NCBI RefSeq assembly: GCF_016735595.1
Contig: NZ_JAERRB010000006.1
Coordinates: forward strand, 62,001-126,000
DNA from: Chryseolinea lacunae
GTDB taxonomy: Bacteria; Bacteroidota; Bacteroidia; Cytophagales; Cyclobacteriaceae
Direction: 5' to 3'
Length of the DNA: 64,000 nucleotides
The notes below the pieces were generated by a model. The model did no database searches. It was given only the letters and a program-made list of their open reading frames with translations, and was not told where the DNA came from. The position numbers and the translations under genes were made by a program. Below, piece by piece: positions 26,422 to 35,389 of the stretch. Position 1 is the stretch's first letter. Each line of letters starts with the position of its first letter.

Positions 26422-28698
26422 TCAAATCTTCACAAGTTTTTTCACCGCCCACGTCCCAATCCGCACCACATACACACCCGGCGGTTGCTGTTGCATGTCT
26501 ACCGTGGCATTACCCATGTGGGTCTCTTTTAACACCTCGTTGCCCAGCGCATTGACGATTCGCAGATCGTATTTACCCGCCCGCATCGTGTAGAGTGTGA
26601 ACACGCCTGTGGTGGGATTAGGCGCCACCTCAACCGAAGCCAGCCGTTCATCGTCTTCCAGCGCCGTCACGGCGTTGCACTGCGATTCGTCTGTTGAAGG
26701 TTCAATGCCGGTGGTGCCGCCGGCACACTGCTGGCAGGCATCGGGCGACGCCGCGCCATTGGGTGTGCCGCTGCAGTCGTTGTTGGCCGGCACAAAACGC
26801 GACAGCAGGCGAATGTAGTTGATCTGATAGCCGCCGCTGTTTTCGGTTACCGACCACGAGTTCAACGGCCACGATGTGTTGAAGTCTTTATATGATTTTT
26901 GTGAAGGCTGTCCTTTCGGGGGCACCAGCGATTCGCTGTTGCACACCGCGTTGGCGTCGCCACACGAGTTGGTGGCGCAGCAGTTGTCGCGGTCGTAGGA
27001 AGGATTGGGGCCGCCGGTGAGAAATCCTGGCGCGGGGCCGTAGGTAGATGTGCCCACGCGATCCCATTTCGCACTGCCGTTGGCAAACCACGAGTGGTAA
27101 AATTCATTCACACTGTTGTCGCCGCCATAGGCATTCATGTTCGACAGATACAGCATGCTCAACGGGTTTGTTCCGTGCAGGTAGTGAATAAATCCTTCTG
27201 CCGCTTTGCGCGCGTCGTCATTTTTTGAAGCATCGATGCCGTACGTAATCATGTCGGCATACATCAACCCCATGCTGGCTTTGGTTGAGTTGCTTCCCCA
27301 GGTGTAGTCTTTGATGTGCGCACCGTATGGATCTTTTGCGCCGTAGAAGGCTGTAAAATTTTCGTCGCCGTTCATGGCGGCTTTGTAGGTGTCTTTTATT
27401 TTGTTCACTACCGATGCCGTTGCACCGGGCAGTTTTGTGTAATACAAAAGCACTTCCTGACTGGCGGTTTCAAACGGGTAGGCAAACGACCAGGCCACGA
27501 GGTGAATTTCGGCGTAGTGTGCATCCACATAGTCGCGATACTTTGTCTCGCCCGTGATTTCAAAAAGATAACATGCCGCTCTCACACGGAACACCAACCG
27601 GCCATAGTCGTCGGTTTCCTGCTGGCCTGCACCAAGATCCGACGTGCCTGAAGCTTCGTCGTTGTTTTTGAAGACTACTTTTGGATTTGCCGTGGCCCAA
27701 TCCCAGGCTTTCACGGCTTTCTCTTTCAACTTGTTGGCATATTCTTTCATGCCGCGTCCGCCATACACTTTCGATGCCAACGCCAACGCCGCGGCGGTAT
27801 TCAGCGTGGCCGACGTGCTCGGCGTTCCGTAAACACTGGGCCCCGTTGCGCTCGACGGCGGACTGGCGTGCGATTCGCCCACGATGCTCAACACACTGCC
27901 ATTACTTTTTTGCAGGCGCACCAAATGATCAACACCCCACTTTGCTTCATCAAGCAGGTCTGGAATTTTGTTGCCCGACTCCGGCAGGCTGTAGTCGTCG
28001 CTCCAGGCGCCGGGAACATCCTGATAGGCATGCATGAAGTCGATCACATAGTTGGCCGTCCAGTTTGTGTACTTGTTATAGTCACCGGCATCATACCATC
28101 CACCACTCACATCCACTTCAGTAGAGGCGTCGCTTGCCTTGTTATACTGCCGTGCATTTTTGTCCTGCAACGGTTTCATGTGGCTTGCGCCATCGGCCCA
28201 TGCCGCGCCGGCGTGTTCGGCTTTCTTCTCGAACCCGCAGCGTTGATAATAGAACGCGCGCACAGCATGCTTCAACGCTTCTTTGTAAACATTGTCGTTG
28301 ATCACAAACTCGTAGGAGCGAACGTCGTTGCTCACGTCCAACACATAGTAGGTTCCGGGTGCCGTGACCGACGAAAAATCGAACCACCACACCTTGTCAC
28401 CCGACGAGGCATCTTCGGCTCCACCGTTCCAGGCGGTGGCGTTGGCCGTGAACACCGGCGTGTTGGTGGTCTTGTCTACCAAAGCATAGCTCGCCCCGGG
28501 TGCGAACGACTCGCCCGCGTCGAAGCCGGTTTGCGGATCGCGGATGACCGCAATTTTCTGCGACGCAGGCAGGTATCCGAATTGGTCGGTGACGATGTAT
28601 TTCGAAATCGCCTGGCCCTGAACGGGGCTAACGCTCGTGACAAAAAGCAGCGCGACGAATGCGACGGCTTTGCAGGTTTGGGATGGCGTGAAGGGCAT
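26422..28698 (-). CDS. Secreted GH9 cellulase/endoglucanase with T9SS sorting domain
   Basis: 758-aa secreted glycoside hydrolase. Order: signal peptide (cleaved about VQG-QA), CelD-type Ig-like domain (about residues 30-140), GH9 catalytic (alpha/alpha)6 barrel with the catalytic base region GWYDAGDYNKYTNW (about residue 200), and the C-terminal acid in WSVTENSGGYQINYI. Then come a Cys-rich linker and a type A sorting domain (VEVAPNPTTGVFTLY to GVYVVRIGTWAVKKLVKI) for export by the type IX system. It hydrolyses beta-1,4-glucan or a related polymer outside the cell. The ATG at 28698 is chosen for its signal peptide and because a -7 box lies 24 bp upstream; a longer frame to 28776 passes through that box. 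A Cys-rich insertion (CCATNSCGDANAVC) sits late in the catalytic domain. Confidence 0.93.
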   Translation of the reverse strand: MPFTPSQTCKAVAFVALLFVTSVSPVQGQAISKYIVTDQFGYLPASQKIAVIRDPQTGFDAGESFAPGASYALVDKTTNTPVFTANATAWNGGAEDASSGDKVWWFDFSSVTAPGTYYVLDVSNDVRSYEFVINDNVYKEALKHAVRAFYYQRCGFEKKAEHAGAAWADGASHMKPLQDKNARQYNKASDASTEVDVSGGWYDAGDYNKYTNWTANYVIDFMHAYQDVPGAWSDDYSLPESGNKIPDLLDEAKWGVDHLVRLQKSNGSVLSIVGESHASPPSSATGPSVYGTPSTSATLNTAAALALASKVYGGRGMKEYANKLKEKAVKAWDWATANPKVVFKNNDEASGTSDLGAGQQETDDYGRLVFRVRAACYLFEITGETKYRDYVDAHYAEIHLVAWSFAYPFETASQEVLLYYTKLPGATASVVNKIKDTYKAAMNGDENFTAFYGAKDPYGAHIKDYTWGSNSTKASMGLMYADMITYGIDASKNDDARKAAEGFIHYLHGTNPLSMLYLSNMNAYGGDNSVNEFYHSWFANGSAKWDRVGTSTYGPAPGFLTGGPNPSYDRDNCCATNSCGDANAVCNSESLVPPKGQPSQKSYKDFNTSWPLNSWSVTENSGGYQINYIRLLSRFVPANNDCSGTPNGAASPDACQQCAGGTTGIEPSTDESQCNAVTALEDDERLASVEVAPNPTTGVFTLYTMRAGKYDLRIVNALGNEVLKETHMGNATVDMQQQPPGVYVVRIGTWAVKKLVKI

Positions 28699-28722
28699 GA
28701 GATCGCGGTGTTGGTAGTCAAC

Positions 28723-28730
28723 CAAAATTA
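28723..28730 (-). promoter_or_regulatory. -7 box (TAATTTTG) of the GH9 gene
   Basis: Perfect TAnnTTTG on the minus strand, 24 bp before the GH9 ATG at 28698, giving a leader of about 20 nt. No TTG at the usual -33 distance. It supports independent transcription of the cellulase from the rhamnose operon. Confidence 0.45.
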
Positions 28731-28882
28731 CAGTCAAATCCTCCGCGAACGTTAGCGCCCGGCATGGCTTTAACAAACCACTACCAAGGTTGAAACAATT
28801 TGAACCGTGACGAGAAGAGTTGTGAACAAACCGGCTATGCGCTCAGTCGACCAAAATCACGCGCAAGCAAGCACGGGGTATG

Positions 28883-30274
28883 TCATTGCATGAATTTCTC
28901 CGCACCGCACGAGTAGTATTTGAGCCCGATGAGATCGACCGGAAGCGAAGTTTTGTTCCAGTATTCGTGCATCACCAGGGCTGCTCCGAGCGCAGACGCC
29001 TGGGGCACCGAAGCGGCAAAGGTCTCGATGGCGGGAAAGCTGGCGGCCAGCAGAAACATGTAGATGTCGTTTTTGCTAAACCCTCCGTCAACAAAGATGC
29101 GCTTTACGTCCGTGTCTTCCAGCACCCACGCCGACGACATGCGCTGGCGCACCACGATGTTCATGATCAGCGCATGATACGCTTCCGAAGGGCTGGCGAA
29201 CGATGTCAGGTCAGTGTCGGCAAACGACGAATGTTGCAAGGTGTCGCGCTGGCTTCGGGCTTCCCATCCTGTGCGGCGAAGTTTGTCGAGCAGTGCAGCA
29301 TCGTGTTCCAGCGTTGTGAAGGCCGATGTGGAGAGGCCAAAGTGTTCTGCCATGCGCGCCACTTGTTGCTCGTGTTCGTAGCCGGCAAAGAGGCGCGAGG
29401 CTTTCACCGGCAACCCTTCGTACGTCAGGTAACAAAGTCCATCCTGCGCCAACGCTTCGCGCGTCAGCGGCTTGTGATTGAATGGATTGAGGCTGATGCA
29501 CCACGTGCCGGTAGACAACAGCATGAACGGTTCGCGAAAGTTGGCGAGGTAGGGAATGAGGGCAGCCGAACTGTCGTGCAGACCGATGCCGATGGGCAGC
29601 GTTTGTCCGTTGCTCGTAGTCATAACAACTTCGGTGCTTTTGTGAATCGGTGGAAATTTTTCCGCAAGACCTTCACGTTCCACCCACACATGATAGTTGC
29701 GACTGGTGAAGTCCCACAAATTTGTGTGACAACCAATGCTTGTGATTTCCGAAACCGGTTTTCGCGTCAGTATGCAGCTGAGGTATTGCGGCAGGTGCAG
29801 CGCATGTTTTATGGTCGCGAACTTCGCCGGGTTTTCGGCCTTGATGCGATAGAGCTGCATGCCCGAGTTGAGACTGCCCAACACCGGCGATGCCGTGGCG
29901 GTTGAAAAATCTGCTTCGCCGCCGTAGGTGTCGTAAAACTTTTTTTGAAGCGCTTCGGGGTACGGCTTCAGATAGTTGTAGAGCGGCAACACCGGTTCAC
30001 CTCGTGCATCGAGATACACAAAGCTTGCGCCGTAGCCGGAGAAGTTCACGGCTTTGATGGCAAAGCGTGTGTCTTTCAACAGACGCTCAAACGAATTTCG
30101 GAGCCATTGTGTGAGCAACGTCACATCTTCGCAGGCCATGCCGTCTTCGTCGGTGGTTTCGGGAAGATGTGTTGAGTCTTCAAAGACGAGGCGATAGTGT
30201 TCGTCGAACAAGAGTATTTTTTTGTTCGTCTTGCCTACGTCGAAGATGAGAATGACCGGCTGGGCTTCCATCAC
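28883..30274 (-). CDS. FGGY-family carbohydrate kinase, probable L-rhamnulokinase
   Basis: 463 aa. FGGY kinase features: phosphate-1 loop ILIFDVGKTNKKILLFD, IGLHDSSAALIPYL, adenosine/phosphate-2 region LLSTGTWCISLNP and VDGGFSKNDIYMFLLAA. It is the third gene of the rhamnose operon and overlaps the isomerase gene by 4 bp, so the predicted reaction is ATP-dependent phosphorylation of L-rhamnulose to L-rhamnulose 1-phosphate. Sequence alone fits a sugar kinase; substrate is assigned from context. Confidence 0.88.
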   Translation of the reverse strand: MMEAQPVILIFDVGKTNKKILLFDEHYRLVFEDSTHLPETTDEDGMACEDVTLLTQWLRNSFERLLKDTRFAIKAVNFSGYGASFVYLDARGEPVLPLYNYLKPYPEALQKKFYDTYGGEADFSTATASPVLGSLNSGMQLYRIKAENPAKFATIKHALHLPQYLSCILTRKPVSEITSIGCHTNLWDFTSRNYHVWVEREGLAEKFPPIHKSTEVVMTTSNGQTLPIGIGLHDSSAALIPYLANFREPFMLLSTGTWCISLNPFNHKPLTREALAQDGLCYLTYEGLPVKASRLFAGYEHEQQVARMAEHFGLSTSAFTTLEHDAALLDKLRRTGWEARSQRDTLQHSSFADTDLTSFASPSEAYHALIMNIVVRQRMSSAWVLEDTDVKRIFVDGGFSKNDIYMFLLAASFPAIETFAASVPQASALGAALVMHEYWNKTSLPVDLIGLKYYSCGAEKFMQ

Positions 30275-31545
30275 AATCCGGTGGCGATGGTTTTCAGACC
30301 GCGTTGTTTCACGAGATGCTCGCGCACGTTTTCCTTGCGGAAAATCTGAAGCGGATCAAGTGCACCCCCCGCGCGCAAGCGAGCTTCTGCCACCAGCGGG
30401 CGAACGTCGGTGCGAAACGCATTTTGCAACGCTTCCTGTGCACGCACCACGTCGTTGTTTTGTTGGGCCGCTTGCAATGCCGCGCGGTCCACCAGCAAGG
30501 CTTGTGCGTAGGTGATCATGATGGCTTCTACAGATTGCAATAGATCTTCCAGCGGATCTTTCACGTTGTGTGAGGCGTCTATCATCCAACCCAGGTCGGT
30601 GGTGTGGTTCATGCCACGGGCGTCCATGCCTTCTACGAGTTCATTAAAAATGAGAAACAGTTGATAGGGCTTGATGCTGCCCACCGTGAGATCGTCGTCG
30701 CCGTATTTTGAATCGTTGAAATGAAAGCCGCCCAACTTTCCTTCCATCAGCAACAGCGCCACAATCTGTTCGATGTTGGCGTTGGGCAAATGGTGGCCGA
30801 GATCTACCAGCGTATACGCTTTCGGTCCCAGCTTCGTTGCATAGAGCAACGACTGCCCCCAATCGCCCACGGTGGTGGAATAAAAATTCGGTTCGAAGGC
30901 TTTATACTCCACAAACATTTTCCACGCGTCCGGCAAAGCGCTGTAGACTTCCTGTAAACTCTCTAGTGTATTTTCAAAAGCCTTTCTGAAATTCAATTGT
31001 CCCGGAAAACACGATCCGTCCGACAGCCACACCGTTAGCGACTCCGAGCCGAGGGCCATGCCATGTTCAATCACTTCGATGTTGTGTTCCACGGCCTGGC
31101 GCCGCACGGCTTTGTCAACATGTTGCATCGAACCAAACTTGTAGCTCAGCGGTTGACCGGGTTGGTCCTGAAACGTGTTGGAGTTCATGGCATCGAAGCG
31201 GATGCCGTGTTGCGCTGCCAGCACTTTGATGGCGGCCCCGTTTTTCGGGATGTCCCACGGAATGTGAAGCGAGATGGCGCCGCTGGAGCGATTCAGTTTG
31301 TGAAGCAACGCGATGTCTTCAATTTTTTCTTCGAGGCTTCGCGGTTCGCCGCCGCCGGCAAAACGTGCAAAGCGTGTTCCGCCCGTGCCCAATGCCCAGC
31401 TGGGAATGGCTACCTGGAAGGCAACCAGTCTTTCCAGAATCGCTTCCGCATTCGCGATGTCGGAGGTGAGGGCCGATAACTTTCTTTTGTGCGACGCGCT
31501 CAACCCTTCGTTGTGCTGATCGATCGTATATTTTTCAAGCTGCAT
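30271..31545 (-). CDS. rhaI: L-rhamnose isomerase (RhaI type)
   Basis: 424-aa TIM-barrel sugar isomerase of the Pseudomonas/Rhizobium L-rhamnose isomerase type. Metal-binding positions are visible in FVEYKAFEPNFYS (Glu), LVDLGHHLPNANIEQ (Asp, His) and GFHFNDSKYGDDDLTVG (Asp/His). It converts L-rhamnose to L-rhamnulose in the cytoplasm. The ATG at 31545 (MQLEKYTI) is chosen; a frame extending to 31614 would run into the end of the upstream aldolase gene and lacks family sequence. It is flanked by the aldolase/dehydrogenase (43 bp upstream) and the kinase (4-bp overlap). Confidence 0.92.
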   Translation of the reverse strand: MQLEKYTIDQHNEGLSASHKRKLSALTSDIANAEAILERLVAFQVAIPSWALGTGGTRFARFAGGGEPRSLEEKIEDIALLHKLNRSSGAISLHIPWDIPKNGAAIKVLAAQHGIRFDAMNSNTFQDQPGQPLSYKFGSMQHVDKAVRRQAVEHNIEVIEHGMALGSESLTVWLSDGSCFPGQLNFRKAFENTLESLQEVYSALPDAWKMFVEYKAFEPNFYSTTVGDWGQSLLYATKLGPKAYTLVDLGHHLPNANIEQIVALLLMEGKLGGFHFNDSKYGDDDLTVGSIKPYQLFLIFNELVEGMDARGMNHTTDLGWMIDASHNVKDPLEDLLQSVEAIMITYAQALLVDRAALQAAQQNNDVVRAQEALQNAFRTDVRPLVAEARLRAGGALDPLQIFRKENVREHLVKQRGLKTIATGL

Positions 31546-31588
31546 TTTCAGTCCGTTTGTCGTCAGGTATGTAAAAGTTACGGAATTT

Positions 31589-33730
31589 TTAGCGCATGAA
31601 ACCTGCCGCCACACCGCCGTCTACGTTCAACGCGTTGCCGGTAGATTTATTGAGGAGTCCTCCCACAAACGCGAAGCAGGCGTTGGCAATGTCTTCGGGT
31701 AAAATAATTTCGTTCAGCAAGGTGCGCTTGGCATAGAATGCGGGAAGCTCTTCCACCTTCACGCCATAAGCTTTCGCTCTGCCTTCGGCCCACGCGCCTG
31801 CCCAGATCTTGCTATCAGCAATGACGGCATCGGGGTTGATCACGTTCACGCGAATTTTATCGGGCCCCAGTTCGGCCGCATTCAAACGGCTCAGGTGAAG
31901 TTGTGCGGCTTTCGCCGAACCATAGCCCGCGTTGTTCGGTCCCGACACGGTTGCATTTTTGCTCACGATGTTCAGCACGTCGCCACCCAGCGCTTGCTTG
32001 CGCATCACATTCACGCCGGCTTGCGTCATCAGGAACTGTCCTTTCACCAGCACGTCATACAAAATGTCCCAATCTTTTTCGGTATGATCTTCCAGCGGCT
32101 TGGAAATGGAAAGCCCCGCGTTGTTCACGATGATGTCTACACCCCCAAACGCAAGGGCGGCCACATCCATCGATCCTTGAATATCTTCATGGCGTGTCAC
32201 GTCCAGCAGGGCGTTGGCAAAAGCGTCTTTGCCATATTGTTTGGTAAATTCTTCTTCGGCCGATTTCAGTCGCGCGGCGTCGTTGTCGCTGATGATGACG
32301 CAGGCGCCTTCGTCGGCAAATTTTTTCGCGATGGCTTTGCCGATGCCGCCTGCGCTTCCTGTCACCAGGGCCACGCGGCCCGACAACGCTTTGGGTTTGG
32401 GCATGCGTTGCAGCTTGGCTTCTTCCAGCAACCAGTACTCTATATTAAAGGCTTCCTGCCGCGGCAACGAGGTGTATTCCGAAACCGCTTCGGCACCTTT
32501 CATCACATTGATGGCGTTGATGTAGAACTCTGCTGCCACACGGGCAGTCTGTTTGTCTTTGGCAAACGTGAACATGCCCACGCCGGGATAGAGAATCACC
32601 ACGGGGTTTGGATCGCGCATAGCCGGACTGTTGGGATGCTTGCACGTTTCATAATATTCTTTGTAGAGCGCGCGATAACCTTCGAATGCAGGTGTCAATT
32701 TTTCCTTCAGCGCTTTCACATCGGTCAGCGCTTCGGTGGGCGCGAGGGTCAGCACCAGCGGGCTGATTTTGGTGCGCAGAAAGTGATCGGGGCAGCTGGT
32801 GCCCAGGGGCGCAAGACGCGAAAGGTCGTTGCTGTTGATGAATTCCAGCACGCGGTCGTCGTCGGTGAAATGGCCGATCATGCGGGTGTGGCTTGAGCAG
32901 AAACCGCGCAGCACCGGGGCCAGGGCGGCCGCTTGTTGCAGGCGTTGGGCGGCGGGCAGGCTCTTCAGCTTTTCGCCGCCAAACACCGCGCGTTTTTTTC
33001 CATAGTTTTCTTCCAGGTATTCGGCACAGCGTTCCACCACTTCCAGGGTGTTCACATAACTTTCGTAGGCCGTGTCACCCCATGTGAACAGTCCATGCGA
33101 GCCCAGCATGATGCCGCGAATGCCGGGGTTTTCGTCGAGACATTGTTTCAGTTTCAGGCCCAGGTCGAAGCCCGGGCGCTGCCATTCCACCCAGCCGATG
33201 GTGCCGCTAAACAATTCCTGTGTGATGCGTTTTCCATCTTTCGCCGCCGCGATGGCGATGGCCGCATCGGGATGCAGGTGGTCGATGTGTTTGAAGGGCA
33301 AAAAGCCGTGGAGTGGTGTGTCGATGGAAGGCGCTTTCGAGGCAAGGTCGTAGATGCAGTGGTTGAAGAGTTCCACCATCTCGTCTTCGTAGCGCACGCC
33401 GCGATAAACATTCGTTAGGCTTCGCAAGCGGTCCACGTAGAGGGCAGCCAGGCCACTGCGTTTCAGGGTGCCGATGTCGCCACCCGAGCCTTTCACCCAC
33501 ATCACTTCCGTTTCCTTTCCGGTGAGCGGATCTTTGGCCAGCGCCTTGCACGAGGTGTTGCCGCCGCCATAGTTGGTGAGCCGCAAATCGGCGCCCAGCA
33601 AATTAGAACGGTAAATCAGCAAGCCCACTTCATCGCCTGCCAGCGACAAAGCCTTTTCCTCATCCCACAAATAACTGACGTGCTTGAAAGTCTTCGACGT
33701 TAAAGCATTTTTTCCCTTTTCACTAGCCAT
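31589..33730 (-). CDS. Bifunctional rhamnulose-1-phosphate aldolase / L-lactaldehyde dehydrogenase
   Basis: 713-aa two-domain enzyme of the RhaEW type. Residues about 20-430 are a class II aldolase/adducin domain with TNYGGGNTS, the metal-site HIDHLHPDA and GSHGLFTWG. Residues about 450-713 are an SDR domain with VTGSAGGIGKA, NNAGLS and the catalytic YGSAK. It cleaves L-rhamnulose 1-phosphate to dihydroxyacetone phosphate and L-lactaldehyde and oxidises the aldehyde to L-lactate. First gene of the rhamnose operon, divergent from the GntR-type regulator. No rhamnose permease gene accompanies it in the window. Confidence 0.93.
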   Translation of the reverse strand: MASEKGKNALTSKTFKHVSYLWDEEKALSLAGDEVGLLIYRSNLLGADLRLTNYGGGNTSCKALAKDPLTGKETEVMWVKGSGGDIGTLKRSGLAALYVDRLRSLTNVYRGVRYEDEMVELFNHCIYDLASKAPSIDTPLHGFLPFKHIDHLHPDAAIAIAAAKDGKRITQELFSGTIGWVEWQRPGFDLGLKLKQCLDENPGIRGIMLGSHGLFTWGDTAYESYVNTLEVVERCAEYLEENYGKKRAVFGGEKLKSLPAAQRLQQAAALAPVLRGFCSSHTRMIGHFTDDDRVLEFINSNDLSRLAPLGTSCPDHFLRTKISPLVLTLAPTEALTDVKALKEKLTPAFEGYRALYKEYYETCKHPNSPAMRDPNPVVILYPGVGMFTFAKDKQTARVAAEFYINAINVMKGAEAVSEYTSLPRQEAFNIEYWLLEEAKLQRMPKPKALSGRVALVTGSAGGIGKAIAKKFADEGACVIISDNDAARLKSAEEEFTKQYGKDAFANALLDVTRHEDIQGSMDVAALAFGGVDIIVNNAGLSISKPLEDHTEKDWDILYDVLVKGQFLMTQAGVNVMRKQALGGDVLNIVSKNATVSGPNNAGYGSAKAAQLHLSRLNAAELGPDKIRVNVINPDAVIADSKIWAGAWAEGRAKAYGVKVEELPAFYAKRTLLNEIILPEDIANACFAFVGGLLNKSTGNALNVDGGVAAGFMR

Positions 33731-34034
33731 GATGTATGATTGTTTGAAATTCCCTTTGTGCGTTTTTTTGTTCCCAACGATTTCAGGCCCTGTTCTTATT
33801 CCCGCCTCGCCGGCCGCCGGGTTCCAGCAACGGCCTTCGCCGCGTGATTTCCTGAACGTTGCCTACCGGGGATGGAATAGAGCCTGAGCATAACTAAAAT
33901 CTAGTCCAAGATACCGGCCCGCGGCAGGTTCACTATCCTGCACCATCATGACAAAAATGTTCCTGTCATTTGTTTACCTTGTATTTAATTTACCCTTTCA
34001 ATTACATCCTTTTAACACGCTTTGCTCCGATCTT
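33731..34034. other. Divergent intergenic region, rhamnose operon / regulator
   Basis: 304 bp containing the promoters for both directions. No perfect TAnnTTTG with proper -33 spacing was found. Two short inverted repeats stand out: GCAGG-N8-CCTGC (about 33924-33941) and ATGACA-N10-TGTCAT (33948-33969). Either could be the regulator operator. No open frame of interest. Confidence 0.5.
33948..33969. promoter_or_regulatory. Candidate operator (ATGACA-N10-TGTCAT)
   Basis: Perfect 6-bp inverted repeat with a 10-bp spacer, 66 bp before the regulator ATG and 217 bp from the rhamnose operon start. Position suits autoregulation and operon control by the adjacent GntR-type protein. The match is short enough to arise by chance. 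Confidence 0.3.
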
Positions 34035-35066
34035 ATGAAGGCGCCTTCGTTCTATAGTCACGTGGTCATCGACGAATATTCATCCACACCCAAGTATATC
34101 CAACTGGCCAATTCCATCCTCAAGGCCATCCAGCATGAGCACATCAAAAAAAACGACATCGTGCCGTCCATCAACGACTTGAGTTTTGAGTTGGAAATTT
34201 CGCGCGACACGGCCGAGAAAAGTTACCGCTACCTGAAAAGCATCGGGGTGTTGGGGTCCGTTCCCGGAAAAGGCTACTTCATCAAGAGCGTGGATGTGGG
34301 CAACACCAAAAAAGTATTCCTGCTGTTCAACAAACTGAGCGAACACAAAAAAATTATCTACGATGCCTTCGCCGCCACGCTGGGCGACCTGGCCACCATC
34401 GACTTCTATATCTATAACAATGACTTCTCGCTGTTCAAGAAATTGCTCCTGCAAAAGAAAGACGACTATGCCTACTATGTCATCATCGCGCACTTTATAG
34501 AAGGCAACGAAAATGCATACGAGATCATTAACACCATTCCCAAAGAAAAACTGATTCTGCTCGACAAACTGGTACCGGGTGTGAAAGATGAATTTGGCGC
34601 GGTCTATGAAAATTTTGAAAAAGATATTTATAGCGCGTTGGAAGATGCTCTCGAACGCCTGAGCAAATACCACACGTTGAAAATTATTTTCCCCGAGGGC
34701 ACCTATCACCCCGAAGAAATTTTGAAAGGCTTCCGGCGGTTTTGTCATCAATATGCGTTTGCCAGCAAGGTGGTGCACAACATTGCAGACGAACCCGTGA
34801 GCAAAGGTGAGGTCTACATCAACCTCATGGAAAAGGACCTGGTGATTTTGATCGACAAAATTCTGGCCATGCAACTGGTGGTGGGCCAGGATGTGGGCGT
34901 GATCTCATACAACGAAATTCCCCTGAAAAAATTTATCCTCAACGGCATCACAACCATCTCCACCGACTTTCATCAGATGGGCGAGCGCGCCGCGCAGCTC
35001 ATCCTGGAAAACTCCACGGCACACGTGGAAATTCCGTTTCGCATCACGCTGCGCGACTCGCTCTGA
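34035..35066 (+). CDS. GntR-HTH/LacI-type sugar-responsive regulator, probable rhamnose regulator
   Basis: 343 aa. N-terminal GntR winged helix (STPKYIQLANSILKAIQ, VPSINDLSFELEISRDTAEKSY, GKGYFI) joined to a periplasmic-binding-protein-like effector domain of LacI type (residues about 90-340, with VISYNEIPLKKFILNGITTI and GERAAQLILEN). This architecture is that of AraR of Bacillus and FucR-like regulators of Bacteroides. Divergent from the rhamnose operon, so the likely ligand is rhamnose or an intermediate. The ATG at 34035 is preferred; a frame to 33948 adds a hydrophobic stretch unlikely in a DNA-binding protein. The terminator at 35083-35108 follows. Confidence 0.88.
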   Translation: MKAPSFYSHVVIDEYSSTPKYIQLANSILKAIQHEHIKKNDIVPSINDLSFELEISRDTAEKSYRYLKSIGVLGSVPGKGYFIKSVDVGNTKKVFLLFNKLSEHKKIIYDAFAATLGDLATIDFYIYNNDFSLFKKLLLQKKDDYAYYVIIAHFIEGNENAYEIINTIPKEKLILLDKLVPGVKDEFGAVYENFEKDIYSALEDALERLSKYHTLKIIFPEGTYHPEEILKGFRRFCHQYAFASKVVHNIADEPVSKGEVYINLMEKDLVILIDKILAMQLVVGQDVGVISYNEIPLKKFILNGITTISTDFHQMGERAAQLILENSTAHVEIPFRITLRDSL

Positions 35067-35082
35067 AAAATTATGAATGCGG

Positions 35083-35108
35083 GTGTGGCGCCAACGCTAC
35101 ACTTTTTT
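35083..35108 (+). terminator. Terminator of the GntR-type regulator gene
   Basis: 8-bp stem (GTGTGGCG / CGCTACAC, one G.T wobble) with a CCAA tetraloop followed by six T, 17 bp after the regulator stop. It overlaps the last four codons of the convergent CDGSH gene. Confidence 0.82.
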
Positions 35109-35321
35109 AGGAGGCAGTTCGAACGCTACGGCGTCGTGCTCGAAGTGACCTTTGTGCGAGCCGTCGCAAAAGGGTTTGTTGGCCGAACGGCCACAGCGGC
35201 AAAGCGACACAATGGTTCTTCCCTGAAGCCCGTAGGCATTTCCCTGGGCGTCCACAATTTCGAAATCGCCTTCTACTTTCACCGAACCGTTGTTGTTGAT
35301 GACGAGCTTTGTTTTTGTCAT
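35097..35321 (-). CDS. CDGSH iron-sulfur domain protein
   Basis: 74 aa, the full length of a stand-alone single-CDGSH protein. The ligand set C41-x-C43 and C52-x3-H56 in CRCGRSANKPFCDGSH predicts a 2Fe-2S cluster with three Cys and one His. No signal or membrane segment, so cytoplasmic. Role probably redox or Fe-S related, as for other bacterial CDGSH proteins, but not defined. A -7 box at 35354-35361 gives it a leader of about 27 nt. It follows the J-domain gene on the same strand. Confidence 0.92.
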   Translation of the reverse strand: MTKTKLVINNNGSVKVEGDFEIVDAQGNAYGLQGRTIVSLCRCGRSANKPFCDGSHKGHFEHDAVAFELPPKKV

Positions 35322-35353
35322 GATGGTTTTTGTTCTGATTTAGGTTGAACGCG

Positions 35354-35361
35354 CAAAGATA
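35354..35361 (-). promoter_or_regulatory. -7 box (TATCTTTG) of the CDGSH gene
   Basis: Perfect TAnnTTTG on the minus strand, 32 bp before the ATG at 35321. A TTG lies only 10 bp upstream, shorter than the normal spacing. The same octamer precedes the J-domain gene. Confidence 0.5.
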
Positions 35362-35389
35362 GGCATCCCCCCAACACGCCGAAATTTCT

